Shown here: positions 11,919 to 22,964 of the stretch, piece after piece | Numbering within the stretch: position 1 is the stretch's first letter | How the letters are laid out: each line of letters opens with the position of its first letter | Position numbers and translations under genes: made by a program | Assembly: GCA_963920765.1 (NCBI GenBank) | Contig: OY987248.1 | Coordinates: 5,862,539 to 5,926,538 of the forward strand | Direction of reading: 5' to 3' | Source of the DNA: Ulota crispa | Taxonomy: Eukaryota > Streptophyta > Bryopsida > Orthotrichales > Orthotrichaceae | Length of the DNA: 64,000 bases | The notes under the pieces: model-generated | The model's input: only the letters and a program-made list of their open reading frames with translations | Told to the model about the DNA's origin: nothing | Databases searched by the model: none

Positions 11919-12323
11919 AGGTAGCAGCATCCATAAGCATTGCGTCCATGTCATCTTGCGTCCCTGTCATCTGATAGTGGTAGGGTTAATTAATAAAAAA
12001 ATTAATGGTTGTGGGTGACTGAGTGATGGTTATGGGTGATGAAGTGATGGTTGCGGGTGACTAGCATGAAGTTTTGAGTACCCATTTCACTATTTAAGAA
12101 CCAACAAGCCTTGTGATTAGCATCTCTTACACATGGTTCTTACAATTTCAATGATTTTGGACTTTGAAATTTTATTGTGAACAAATGCTTGTAGTTGGAA
12201 CCTTGAAATTGATGCCAATATTTTTGGTTTTCATTTCCTAACATACAATATTTTTTTCAAAGTTAGTCAATTGTTTTACCTACTCCAAAACCCTTATTTC
12301 CACGCTTATGGGTGCGCCTACCT
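11919..12323. mobile_element. Tc1/mariner-like MITE, AGGTAG family (405 bp)
   Basis: TA on both sides (11917-11918, 12324-12325). Left AGGTAGCAGCATCCATAAGC; right end reversed reads AGGTAGGCGCACCCATAAGC. Interior has repeated GGTTRYGGGTGA units. Sister of 8269-8599. Confidence 0.75.
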
Positions 12324-12758
12324 TACATCTAAAATTTTGACTTGGAAAGAGTTTACATCTATTTGGAAGAGCCCTTAAAAATTACGTCCTCTACTCTTGC
12401 TCTTCAAATGTGTCCTATGGATAATCAATGGATTAGTCATCAAGTGAAACACAAAATAAAACTCACTAAATTTGCGTAAACAGTGATTTCAAAAACCATT
12501 GCTTTACCCTTTAGAATTGTGATTGTGCCATGAGAGTATGATGAGGGGCCTAGGGTAGCATTCTTGTTCTTGGCAAAAATTTACCTAAATCTTACCTCAA
12601 TTTTAGACTAGCAACCATAACACTAGCAAAATTGGGTTAAAAAATGAATGGAATTGCCAAATCCTCCTCCAAGTAAGCACTACATTTGCTAAGATTTAGA
12701 TGAAAGTTGTTACTACTAATATATTTTATTGATGAATGTACACACATCATTGATTCTA

Positions 12759-13068
12759 AAGAAAATTTGAAGGAAATCCAAGAAGTTTGCAATATTTTTA
12801 AAAATGTTGTTGGTTTTTCAGAAATTGCACAAATACCCTTGGACCATAATTATCAAACATTTTTTTTGGTGTGCATGTCACTTCCTTCTCCCTTTGTGTA
12901 TATACTACTTCTTTCATGTTAGCATGTGCGCAAAAGGAGAAGGAAGTGGCATGCACAAAAAAAGAAAAGCTTGAAAACTATTGTCCAAGGGTATTTGTGC
13001 AATTTCTTAAAAACCAAGGGTATTTGTAGTAATATTGCAAACTTCAAGGGTATTCATCAAATTTTCCC
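12759..13068. mobile_element. Mutator-like fold-back MITE with 9-bp TSD
   Basis: Inverted-repeat element whose arms carry TTTGCAATATT, CAAATACCCTTGG and CACTTCCTTCTCC and their complements. It is flanked by a perfect 9-bp direct repeat TTGATTCTA (12750-12758, 13069-13077). The right terminus ends TTTTCCC; the left has drifted to AAGAAAATTT from the family GGGAAAATTT. Copies also at 16971-17274 and 31255-31566. The 9-bp TSD suggests Mutator. Confidence 0.75.
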
Positions 13069-13345
13069 TTGATTCTATTCAATTATATCCAATTTTTCTT
13101 TACTTGCTTGCATACTTGGGTTTGTACTATGTATTGCTCTACTAGCAAAAATCCAAAAAAACTAACCTTGGCCTAGAGCACTTATCATCCAACAATTATT
13201 ACAGCAAAGTGTCAAACTCTTAGCGCATAAAGCTGTGGATACTCTAAGTATGTTCTAGGAGCAAATCCTTTGGGATTTAGGGTTTTAGGTGTGCTCTTCA
13301 ATATGGATTGGATCAACCATTGTCTAGTCCCAAAGTTTTGTGGTA

Positions 13346-13564
13346 AGATAGGAGCACCCATTACCTAGAGTGTACCTAATGGCGTCACTCTCTACACAAA
13401 GTGGTCATGCTAGAATTTTAATCTAAGTAAATCATAAATAGCTTATTGTGGTAAACCAAAATGATAAGATATTTATAGTGTACCTAGATTCAAGTTCTAG
13501 AATAACCATCTTGTGTGGAAAATGACGCCATTAGGTACAATGTTGGTATTGGGTGCTCCTACCT
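13346..13564. mobile_element. Tc1/mariner-like hairpin MITE, AGGTAG family (219 bp)
   Basis: TA on both sides (13344-13345, 13565-13566). Left AGATAGGAGCACCCATTACC; right end reversed AGGTAGGAGCACCCAATACC. Hairpin arms extend inward through GGCGTCACTCTCTACACAA. Same subfamily as 8816-9021. Confidence 0.85.
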
Positions 13565-13641
13565 TACATAAGAATTGTTGCTTGATGATGTTGTGCCAAG
13601 AGCTCTCCATCTCTTGAGAGAATCCTAGAGTTTTGTGACTA

Positions 13642-13862
13642 ACATAGGTATACCCATTCTCAATCACTAAACCTAATGCTATCACTATATACACATGGCA
13701 TTCATTTAAGATTTCAAATCTATGTATGCTACAAATAGCTTATCTTTTATGCCATAGAATATAAGCTGTTTATGACATACCTAGATTTGATATCTTAAAT
13801 GAGCACCTTATGTATGTAGTGACAATATTAGGTTCAATGTTTGGCAATGGGTATACCTACTT
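13642..13862. mobile_element. Tc1/mariner-like hairpin MITE, diverged (221 bp)
   Basis: TA at both flanks. Left ACATAGGTATACCCATTCTC; right end reversed AAGTAGGTATACCCATTGCC. Inner arms share AATGCTATCACTATATACA-like sequence and ATAGCTTAT/ATAAGCTGT. Related to the AGGTAG family, about 75 bp from the previous member. Confidence 0.7.
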
Positions 13863-13864
13863 TA

Positions 13865-14535
13865 GTCACATGTTCAACGCTATATTCATTAAATTGAGAG
13901 AATGGGGATCTCTCAAAATAACCATATTGATTTAGGTCAAAGCTCAACTGAAAGCACCAATTTTCATTAAAATGAGAGAATGAATTTGACTATTTAGCTT
14001 GAATAAAGCTGAACTCACCTAAAACCTTTTCAGTTTTAGGTCCAATCAACCCTAAAGCCTTTCAATTTCAACTCAAGTCAAGCTAAATTGACCTAAAAAC
14101 TTCAATTTTAGGCCATAATTCCTTTAAATTTCAATCAAATTTCCTCTCAAATTCATGGGAATTTCTCAAAAAAAATGAAAAGGAGATACGAGGACCTCTT
14201 TCTTTACTAGAAAAATATCATTTTAATTAATATAGGGTTGTTGTTTATTTTGCTCAATCAGACAAGTACTATAATGTTTCAATAGCTATACATTTCTTTT
14301 CTTGAAGTCATGCCTAGGATTTAGTTTTAGTTTTTGTCAAGGTAGAGCAATTTGCAATCCAAAATGCATGTAGGTGAGAAAAATTTGGCTAAACTTGGAA
14401 AGAATGAATGATCTACAAAAGTTCATCCAATAATATACTAATATAAGCTATATTCATCCATCATCTAGCAACTTGGGAGCTCTTGCTTAAGGACGGACTT
14501 GGCAATTTCATCCAATTTTTCACTCCAAATTCTTA
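13865..14535. other. Non-coding AT-rich stretch
   Basis: Nothing recognised beyond short direct repeats of CAACTCAAGTCAAGCT type around 13930-14120. Confidence 0.35.
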
Positions 14536-14693
14536 GGGCCTCTTTCCATGTGAAATCGGGACTGGTGAAGCTCACCAATTATTGGTGAGATGGGAACTTT
14601 CAAAAAACCGGGCCTAACATCTCACTGCTAATTAGTAAGCTTCACTGCTAATCAATGAGCTTCACTGGTCCAACTTCACATGGAAAGAGGCCC
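14536..14693. mobile_element. PIF/Harbinger (Tourist-like) MITE, 158 bp
   Basis: Termini GGGCCTCTTTCCATGTGAA and TTCACATGGAAAGAGGCCC are perfect complements. The 3-bp TTA is present on both sides (14533-14535, 14694-14696). The TTA TSD and GGGCCT-type start are typical of Tourist elements. No coding capacity. Confidence 0.85.
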
Positions 14694-14696
14694 TTA

Positions 14697-15093
14697 GTGT
14701 AATGGTAGTCAGATAACTGTTACGATAAGATTTAGGCAAAATTTTGCCAAGAAATTAAATGTTGATCATGCCCAATCCTTCACATGATCAAACGAGAATC
14801 TACTTGGATAGGTATAAGAATTATAAAATAGAATGGAAATGAAGATGCTGCCGACTAGTTAACCCCTAAAGGATGTTGTTGTTTTGTATATAGACTCTTG
14901 TGTTGTATATAGATGGGGTATTTGGATAGCATATGAATCCCATTGTAGCTGTAAATTTCAAGCCAAGTCATAAACATACTATTGGTCAACTAGAAATTTT
15001 TGAGAAATTTTAGGCATTTTTCATAAAATAGTTTCTTCAAGTACTAAATGATTCTTGTACAAATACAGACAACACTTTTGATATGCAACGGGG
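14697..15093. other. Non-coding AT-rich stretch
   Basis: No gene or repeat recognised. Confidence 0.35.
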
Positions 15094-15865
15094 TTAACCC
15101 CTGAGCGCCCGCAGTTCTTTCCCATTTCTGGAGTTCGACAAGGGTCCTGGCCTTGAAACTCCATTGATTTTTTGCAGACTTACATCCTCTCGAGTTGACC
15201 GTTGAAAGTGAGAGTTTGCAAGGACCTCGATCAGTGGGTTTAGTTTATGCATGTTTTCACGGGCTCCCAAGGTTTATTATAATAGTCAAACTGCCATTGA
15301 CCATGAATGATTCAGTGAAATTTTGGTGGTTTGTGGGTTTGAACTCAACGTACGGTGACCAGGGTTTGGATTACGGTGCTGAATTTTTTGCATGATCTTG
15401 GCCTTCAAGGTAGGGTTCAGCTTGTCAGATTTTGGCTTTATCTGACTTATGGTTGGCCTCAGAAAAATTCAGTGAAGGCGCGGTTCACGGAGCCTTCCCT
15501 AGACCATTGACCGGAGAAGGACTAGGGGTACCGGCAAACCGCAGCACTCGCACGTTCGAATAGCTGGAGGAGGTTGCTTACAGGAGCCAGGAGCGAAGCA
15601 GAACCCATAAAAAACCGGTGGCCACCAGTTGCCTCGGTTGACGATATTGCACATGGCCAAAACATGTCTCTGGTCCTCCAGATCACGACCCAAAATCTCA
15701 CAACCCTATACTCCCCCAGCCTATGACCCCACTCCATCTACTCACTAACCCTAGCCTCTAAGCTTGGGTACACACTTCATCAAAATACATGCAAATCCAA
15801 GATCAGGAGCCCTTGTTTAGTAATCCGCAGCGACAGGATCATGTGCGTGGGGCGCTCAGGGTTAA
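15094..15865. mobile_element. piggyBac-like non-autonomous element (772 bp)
   Basis: Begins TTAACCCCTGAGCGCCCG and ends GGGGCGCTCAGGGTTAA, near-perfect inverted termini starting with CCC inside a TTAA. This is the arrangement seen at piggyBac insertions. The interior has no transposase frame. Confidence 0.6.
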
Positions 15866-15902
15866 ACAGTCGATTGGGAACCAACATTTGTCAGTCAAAT
15901 CC

Positions 15903-16831
15903 TTAACCCCTAAATGTCCAAGCGTGTTTTTCTTGTTTTTGGAAGGCAATTTTCAAGTTTTTGAATTGTTCTTGTAAGATCATTATTAAACATCAAAATA
16001 AAATTGTAGCCGTTGAATCTTGAACTTCAAGGCTTCTAGATGGCGCTACCCAAAAAGAATCCAAAATGGCCGCTCGGATATTAAGATACTTGCAATTGAA
16101 TGATGGTGAGTATGGAATTTTTTGCTTATTTTGGAGCTGCCTGAAACTTCTAATGCAAATTGGCAACTTTTGGATACAAAATTGGAAAAAAAGCAATTAT
16201 GATGCTTTAGTATTTATTGTTGTTACTTCAATACCAATGGCCCCCCTTCCAAATCCATGACCAAAAGTTCACAAATGAGCTTGCAAAGCAATTGTCAAAA
16301 CCCAATTGTCTAATACAAAGAAATTTTCAGCTTCAATTATTGACCAAAATCATTATGAATGAAAGAATTTTCAACGGTGAAAGGATTCTAATTTTTATAA
16401 CAAAAACATTCCAAGTGAAATTAGTCCAAAAGCACTTTTAGATTTTGTTAAATGTCAAAATTTCAATAAAAAGGCCCTTATTGCCCAAGGGAGTGCCCAA
16501 ACAAAATCTTCACCTTTTGCTCAACTTGCTGCCCACCTTTTCAATGTGGCAACTTCTCATATGCTTTGTGACACTATTCATGACACTATTTACAACACTA
16601 TTCACGACACTATTCATGTCACCAAATGTATGCTTGTAGTTAACCTTCCACCAAAAACAATTAGAATAAGATACGGAAGAAATTAAATTTGAATGGTGAA
16701 ACTAACTTCAATGCACAAATTTTCCAAGAAAAAAACCTAAAAATGATAAAATTTGTACCTTCAACAAGTTTCAAAATTTCCTACAGTTTTTTGGACACCC
16801 AAATTGGGTGCCTTGGGCATTTAGGGGTTAA
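15903..16831. mobile_element. piggyBac-like non-autonomous element (929 bp)
   Basis: Begins TTAACCCCTAAATGTCC and ends GGGCATTTAGGGGTTAA. The interior holds a short tandem array of GACACTATTCAT-like units (16569-16620). Only 37 bp from the preceding element. Confidence 0.6.
16569..16620. repeat. Short tandem array of ~12-bp GACACTATTCAT units
   Basis: About four imperfect copies (GACACTATTCAT, GACACTATTTAC, AACACTATTCAC, GACACTATTCAT), inside the 15903-16831 element. Confidence 0.8.
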
Positions 16832-16970
16832 ATGCACGTTTCAACGGAGCCCAACAGTCAGCAAGTGCATGTACAACATGGCTTCGCTCAGGATTCCGTA
16901 CAAGCTCCGCAGCTCCGTAGCCAAACAAATAATGCAACCATTGCGTACGTGTTAATTGCAGGGAAAATTT

Positions 16971-17274
16971 CATGATACCCCCAAAGTTTACGATATTTAC
17001 ATAGATACCCCCGTATTTTCAGGAATATCACAAATATCTTTCGATCAAAAAAATTAGGAGTTTGTTTTGTTGTGCATGTTATTTCCTTTTTTTTTTGTTA
17101 GCAAGCATAACAAGAAAGAAATAGCTAAGTGTGCACACAAAAGGAGAAGGAAGTGACACGCATAATAAAAATAAACATCTATTTTTTTTGTTCAAGGATA
17201 TTTGTGATATTTCTGAAAAAGCAAGGGTATCTATGAAAATATTGCAACTTTCAGGGGCATCATGAAATTCTCCC
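16971..17274. mobile_element. Mutator-like fold-back MITE, GGGAAAATTTCATG family
   Basis: Left GGGAAAATTTCATGATACCC pairs with right GGGGCATCATGAAATTCTCCC. Arms include AGTTTACGATATTT/AATATTGCAACTTT and the CTTCCT...AGGAAG core around a short loop. It abuts the TTAA of the next element at 17275. No clear TSD here. Confidence 0.7.
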
Positions 17275-17511
17275 TTAACCCCTAGGCGCCCGAAGTTGTT
17301 TTAGGATTTAGGAGAAAATGGGGATTTAATGGCCACCAGAGCTTGGAAAATTACATCCAAAAAAAGTGATTGTAGGAGTTGAAAAAGGACTACCTTCTCT
17401 ACTAATGGGGACTAACCACAATTGTTTTCACCGTACAAATTGAAAGAAAATGTGAGATAAAGTTGCAATCCCCAGCAATAGGATCTCATCGCTGGGGCGC
17501 TTAAGGGTTAA
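17275..17511. mobile_element. piggyBac-like MITE (237 bp)
   Basis: Starts TTAACCCCTAGGCGCCCG and ends GGGGCGCTTAAGGGTTAA. No internal coding frame. Confidence 0.65.
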
Positions 17512-17992
17512 TTATAAATGTTTAGACTCTAGAGGTCCTTGTCCAAGGCTCATTCAAGCGATGTTGACGGGCTCAAGAGTTCTCTCACTCACTTTGGTCC
17601 TAGCTAGGCTACGATGTTGCCCATTCTGGTAGGTATGGTTGCCTTGGCAGTAAGCTTATGTGAGGCTGTCGCTGTTCTAACTTCAATAGCGAGGCTTTGC
17701 GCAAGAGACTACAAATGAAAACGCCGTTCCGGAGGGGAGCTTGGATTACCATCACATCTTCTTAGAAACAATACCGTCAAGACCATTCTTTTGGGGACCA
17801 TTCTTGTCAAAACCACTCCTATGAGAGACTCAAAAGCGGGCCTTGGAGAAGTTAGTGGAGCTGGCGGTGCCAGTGCCAATGCCGGTGGAGGCAGCTCTAG
17901 TGGTACTAGTGGTGATGGTGATGGGGGTACATGTTGATGTGTCTCTGCTATTGCAAGTTGGATTCAGATTGCAAGTTGGATTTGGATTCCAA
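17512..17992. other. Moderately GC-rich unassigned stretch
   Basis: Short frames on both strands across 17830-18115 come from a GGTG/GTGGAGG-rich tract. Direct repeat GCAAGTTGGATT at about 17953 and 17971. No protein recognised. Confidence 0.3.
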
Positions 17993-18115
17993 TTAACCCC
18001 ATATTCAATCAATATGGAGTTGCATATTGTATATGGAGTGTGTCTAGATCAATGCAATGTCCAGAGACATTCTATATATATCATGCAACTCCATATTGAT
18101 CAAATGTGGGGTTAG
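17993..18115. mobile_element. TTAA-ended hairpin MITE (123 bp)
   Basis: TTAACCCCATATT at the left and AATGTGGGGTTAG at the right. Inner arms ATCAATATGGAGTTGCAT and ATGCAACTCCATATTGAT are exact complements. Right TTAA is TTAG. Probably a member of the piggyBac-like group. Confidence 0.55.
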
Positions 18116-18145
18116 TTTCTTTGCAATAGAGTGGATTTTATTTAC

Positions 18146-18296
18146 AACACTATATTCATTAATTTGGGAAAAACTAGATTTTGGGACTTTTGAGGTTTTA
18201 TATTCTTAGTAGAGTATTCATTGAATACTATTTGACTTACATAAAATTTAGAAGTTCAAAAATCAGGTATTTTCCCAAATTAATGAATATTGTGTT
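18146..18296. repeat. Fold-back element, TTCATTAATTTGGGAAAA family
   Basis: Inverted arms ATTCATTAATTTGGGAAAA and TTTTCCCAAATTAATGAAT around a centre with ATTGAATACTATT. Related fold-backs lie near 21313-21565, 49563-49808 and 61990-62130. Superfamily not assigned. Confidence 0.65.
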
Positions 18297-18795
18297 TCAC
18301 GTAAACGTCTTTTGAACGAAAATACACCATATTAGGTAAAGTGATGAAAACATAAAGGGACCATTTTGTATTCCATCTTAATCCCACATCAGTAAATGTA
18401 GCCATAACTATTGCTCAAAATTTGTAAATATTGAAATTCTTGGAGGTAATCATTGAGACTTTGTTATTGTACAAGAAAATGTACACTTCTTATTTTGTGA
18501 TATAATAATATATTCATAATGGTAGAAGATTAAAAATAGTGAAAGTCCCAAAATGTATTATTTCCTAATTTACCTAATATGGTGTTGAATCTTTTGTATC
18601 TTTGATTGCCCTTATACCTATGAACATGTCAACAAAAAGTGTGCTACGCCGCAAACACAGGAATTGGTGAATTGTGTCATTGTGCGTTTCAGCATTCGAA
18701 GAGAGACAGATTGAGATTTTTCAGTGGCTTAAATGTGAGAATGCAAATGTGAAGCCCTGAGTTTACCCTACACTTTGATGTTTGATCATGCAGCA

Positions 18796-18875
18796 TTAAC
18801 CCTTTAAAGACCAAATGTATGGTGAATACGCTAGGAATCAACCACTTTCTAGTCACCTGGTCTTTAAAAGGTTAA
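18796..18875. mobile_element. Minimal piggyBac-like hairpin (80 bp)
   Basis: TTAACCCTTTAAAGACCA at the left pairs with TGGTCTTTAAAAGGTTAA at the right, TTAA on both ends. CCCTTTNA-type starts are typical of some piggyBac MITEs. Confidence 0.65.
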
Positions 18876-19540
18876 TAGTTTCTTGTTGCACCTCACAATT
18901 AATGTCAATTTTGTTAAATTGGTAGAAATGTAAGACTCTGACACTTCAAAAAAAAACCTATAGCTATCCTTGTTTTTAAAGACAAATTGGACCATTTTGA
19001 GCCTTGTTTTAGACCATGTGTAATTGAACATCACAATTTTGGCACTCTCAGTGGTGTCAATATATCAAATTTGACTTCAAGTACAGTGCTTAATTATACC
19101 ACACATTTCTTCTGACAAGCTTGCGATGACATTACATAAGAGTAAAATGTATAAGTGATGTAGTGATGTAGCAATGATGTTCTAACATGTTACAGAAACA
19201 TTAAAAAGTGCAAAATGGCATATGGCCAGGTCAACAAAACCATTATCTGGTTTTCCTTACCAATGCTGTATTGAAGTTTTGTGAATTGATTGTCCATCTT
19301 TCATGGCGTGGGCTCTAAGAGCATACAAAGGATATTGGAAGGCAAGAGAGTGAAGCAGAGAAAAAACTAGTCGAATAGCGTATGAAAGAAATACGATATT
19401 GTATTGATAAGAAAGTTATGTTCTATAGAGGGTTTTCAAGCAAGGTTGATTACCAACAACTGAAGAGACCGCCTAATATCCATTCGGGGTTTGGGACACC
19501 CTCGAGTGTTCTACAGATATTATTCTTCATGAAGATAATA
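18876..19540. other. Non-coding stretch
   Basis: No gene or clear repeat recognised. Confidence 0.35.
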
Positions 19541-21278
19541 CCCTTAGGGTATGTTCACACTTGGTGTTAGGAGGAGTGTTAGCAATATGAATGTAATCTA
19601 AGGGCGGCTTTACACCTGCGGGCCAGGCCATTTGACTGCGTCAGAGGCCACTAATTTTGGTTTCTGACTGGACAAAAAGTTGAAATCAGCCCGAAGGCCC
19701 TTACACATACTGACAGGGCCAATTTGGTGGAATGAATTTTTTATTCAACAAAGACAAGATCTAACATGGCCCAAGCTCTCTAAATTGGGTGCACCAAAAA
19801 TGTGAGGCCAATTCTTGGCCTTTGGGCCAATGTCAAGTTTGATTAAAAATATATATTTCTTCATAAAATATTAGTTTTTCTTCAATAGAATCCGTTATAT
19901 CAGAAGCCCAAGGGCACAAGAGAGAAGCCAAGGGGGATGGGGGGATAGGGGGGATGGCATGCAGGGGTGGGGGAGGGGATGGCATGGGGGGCATGGAGCA
20001 TTTAGCTTGCTAAATGAGTTTACTAATTACATGCTTGTATATTTTGTACTCCCTCCATCCCAATATAAAGCTCCAAATTAGGCATAGTTCTTGTCCCACT
20101 AAAAAGTTCCATTTTGCTAATTTCAATTGTTGAGAAAGCATTTTGTCATGTCCAATGATCTCATGGGAGTAAGTTAAGCAATTACAAAGCATTCCTCTCC
20201 TAACAAGCTTGGCCTTGCCCATATGAGGTACCATTGTTGCTACTAATCTTTAAATCATCAATCATGAGGAGCTAGCAACATGTACAAATGTGATACTTTT
20301 TGCATGGAATTTGGGTGTCAACGGCAACATACAAATTGGAGATTTTTCAAACATTTGGTAGGTAGTATAGTGATTCTAGAATGCATTTGTCACTAGCATA
20401 ATGACTAAAACTACAATTAATCCATCATGGAGAAGTTTTTTGGAACTTTATAATAGGACACAGGGAGTATCTATTTGCAAACTATTTTTTTCCTTCTATG
20501 CTTCTCATGAAGTTTTCAACCTTGCATATGTTGATATTTTGATTTCTTTTTCTATGATCTTTTATGCAAGATACTCTTGATGATCCATAACTCCTAGTGT
20601 ATATTCTGCTAAATACTATCTGCATAAAACTTGATTTATGGAAGAACAAATCAATATGCAAAAATATTATAAATGCTTTGTGGTTGATAAAAAGAAAATA
20701 ATAAAGGCAATTGGTATAATATACCTTGATAAAGTAAACAAAGAACTTAAGAGTTTGTTTCAAACTTCATGTTTAGGGTTCATGCACATTTTGGCAACAT
20801 CCCCCTTTGTCCAACTCTATTTTTTGGTATCTATCATCATGTCATTGTTTCAAAATAAAAAATAAAAAATAAAAAAATCAATTAATTAAAAAAAATGTGA
20901 CCTATTCTCACTTTACATTGCAACAAGAAGCCACTATCTCCAAATGCTAGCTTTTTGAAAACAAGCCATGGCCCATAGGAGACTTTTGTCACAACTTCTC
21001 ACCTCTAGTGTAAAGATGGCTAAACTTTATTGAATTGGCCCAACTCCTTGGCCTCAAGGCCTTTACATATGAGACAATTGGCCCCCACCATAATCTTATT
21101 TTAATTAGTAGTGGAGGCTGGCCTTAAGCAAAATGTAGGCTGAAATTTGAGGCAATTGGCCCCTAGCCAAATTGGCCTAGCCCCCATATGTAAAGCGAGC
21201 TTAAATGTGTGTTCGAATGCATCTAATTTTCCTTTGCTATTATCACTTTTAACACCTAGTGTGAACATATCTTAAGGG
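19541..21278. mobile_element. Nested transposons: outer hairpin element interrupted by a 1.6-kb element
   Basis: Outer ends: CCCTTAGGGTATGTTCACAC at 19541 pairs with GTGAACATATCTTAAGGG ending at 21278. Together the outer pieces would make only about 130 bp. An inner element runs from about 19599 (TAAGGGCGGCTTTACAC...GGGCCAGGCC) to about 21203 (GGCCTAGCCCC...TAAAGCGAGCTTA), with GGCC-rich inverted arms of roughly 200 bp. A Stowaway-like MITE (20049-20467) sits inside that, giving three levels. Confidence 0.65.
20049..20467. mobile_element. Stowaway-like MITE (419 bp), TA target site
   Basis: Left end CTCCCTCCATCCCAATATA, right end reversed CTCCCTGTGTCCTATTATA, with TA on both sides (20047-20048, 20468-20469). 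The CTCCCTCCRTCCCA terminus is the signature of plant Stowaway elements (Tc1/mariner superfamily). Confidence 0.8.
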
Positions 21279-21312
21279 CATTTGATTAAGTGGCATTTAT
21301 CAAGAGTACACT

Positions 21313-21565
21313 AAAACATCATATTTGTAAAAGTGGGAAAAAATATACATTTTGGGATTTCTGAATTTTGCATCTTTGAGAGTATTTTGGTGATTTAGAG
21401 TAGATTTTATGATTTATAATTCTTTCAAGATCCTATGTTGCTGATCTGAGATTTTGAAGAAATCATCATGAAATTCACTCTAAATCACCAAAATACTCTC
21501 AAACTTACAAAATGCAAAAGTCCCAAAACCTATCTTTTTTCCCAATTTAACAAATATAGTATTTT
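21313..21565. repeat. Fold-back element, about 250 bp
   Basis: Arms include GAGAGTATTTTGGTGATTTA and TAAATCACCAAAATACTCTC, exact complements, plus outer ATATTTGTAAAAGTGGGAAA against TTTCCCAATTTAACAAATAT. Same style as 18146-18296 and 49563-49808. Confidence 0.75.
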
Positions 21566-21728
21566 GAATTCAAATGCGTGCAATTGGGCCATTATTTGAA
21601 CACTGGTTTGATGGTGGCAATGGACTTGTAGGGACAAAAGAGGCTTACCATGGCGGAGATTGTGGTCATGGAGGTTTGGGCTACGGTGGAGGAGATGGCG
21701 GCAATGGAGGAGATGGAGGAGGATGTGG

Positions 21729-22042
21729 CATTAGGAAAAATATGGGGCCCCAATAAGGCTTTGGGTTTGGGGGTCCCTAGCCATGGGAACCCGGTTCCCA
21801 ATTAAATCATGCACAGACTATTGATGCCACGTCAGCTTTTTGGATTTTTTAATTTAAAAAATTTTAAATTTTTAAAAAAAAGTTTCTTATTTTTTTCTAA
21901 GATTTTTTTTTTTTTTTTTTTTTTTGGATTTTTTTAATTAAATTTTTTTGGCCATCAATAGGGTTCCCTACATCAGGAACCAAAAAAACGGAGGGCTAGA
22001 ATTGTTTATAATGGCCTTCTTGAGGCCCCATATTTTTCCTAA
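21729..22042. repeat. Inverted-repeat structure with poly-T loop
   Basis: Arms ATTAGGAAAAATATGGGGCC (from about 21729) and GGCCCCATATTTTTCCTAAT (to about 22042) are exact complements. The loop has a poly-T run near 21905-21926. GGAGG-rich tracts flank both sides. Confidence 0.7.
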
Positions 22043-22142
22043 TGAGGAAGTTGTGGAGGAGGATGTGGAGGAAGTTGTGGAGGAAGTTGTGGAGGATGTG
22101 GAAGAAGTTATGGAGGATGTGGAGGAAGTTGTGGAGGTGGAG
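22038..22142. repeat. Minisatellite of GAGGAAGTTGTG units
   Basis: About eight imperfect 9-12-bp copies of GAGGAAGTTGTG/GAGGATGTG. The unit length is a multiple of three, so frames stay open on both strands (Val/Glu-rich or Ser/Thr-rich). I do not regard those as genes. Confidence 0.8.
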
Positions 22143-22964
22143 CCTAACAAAGGGTTTTTCTACAATTCTCAATGCTTGAATTATATGGTTATTTTGAAAT
22201 TTAGGAGAATTTAACAACTTCAAATTTGACAACTAGCTTTAACCTATGTATAGCTGTATGTACAATCATATTTGAGCTACTCTGGGGGCTTTCCAAATTT
22301 TTTTATGCACCCACCATTGTACAACCCTTCAATATGTATGATTGTAACACTTAATTCCTAGCTAATTCAAACTTCTAAATATTGTAGTTACGACCTTATT
22401 TGGTACCGTAGCTTGAGAGCCCAAGGCCCTTCACGGGTTAAATGTCGGGTTGGTCAAAGTGAATACCCCTCTACCGTGCTCTACAATGTTTTACACTGGC
22501 TTAACAATTGCGCAGTGTTTGAAACCATTGTTGAGGCAATTTGGATAGGAATTTTGATTCAAAGGGCCTCAAGTTCTTATGGCCTTAGACTTGGTGTAAA
22601 GAGCTTGTAAAATCAACAACAAAATGAGAAAAGCTAGGATATTTAGGGAAGTGGTGTTTGTTTACATTGTGAAGTGATATTTTGACATTATAAAACAAGA
22701 AAGTGGCCTTAAATAATTCTACTGAAGTGTTAGGTTTTTGCACGGTAAGATATTGTGAACTCTCAGGATACCATACAAGCACATGCGTTGACTTCATACA
22801 GCAAGCATCCACAGCAAATTGCTCTAAATAGACATTCAATAAAGGTCAAGAAATCAATGCTGGAAATGAATGACGAGTGTGTACGCCAATTATTACATCT
22901 AAAAATTGTGAGAAATCGTTTAAAATTAAATAGGCAAAAAAAGGTAGTGTCCTACAAAATTGTG
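22143..22964. other. Region downstream of RUS4
   Basis: Holds the RUS4 3' untranslated region near its right side. No other gene recognised. Confidence 0.4.

Noticed and set aside
21948..22214. Glu/Val-rich small protein
   Set aside because: Encoded by the GAGGAAGTTGTG minisatellite; open in several frames and on both strands.
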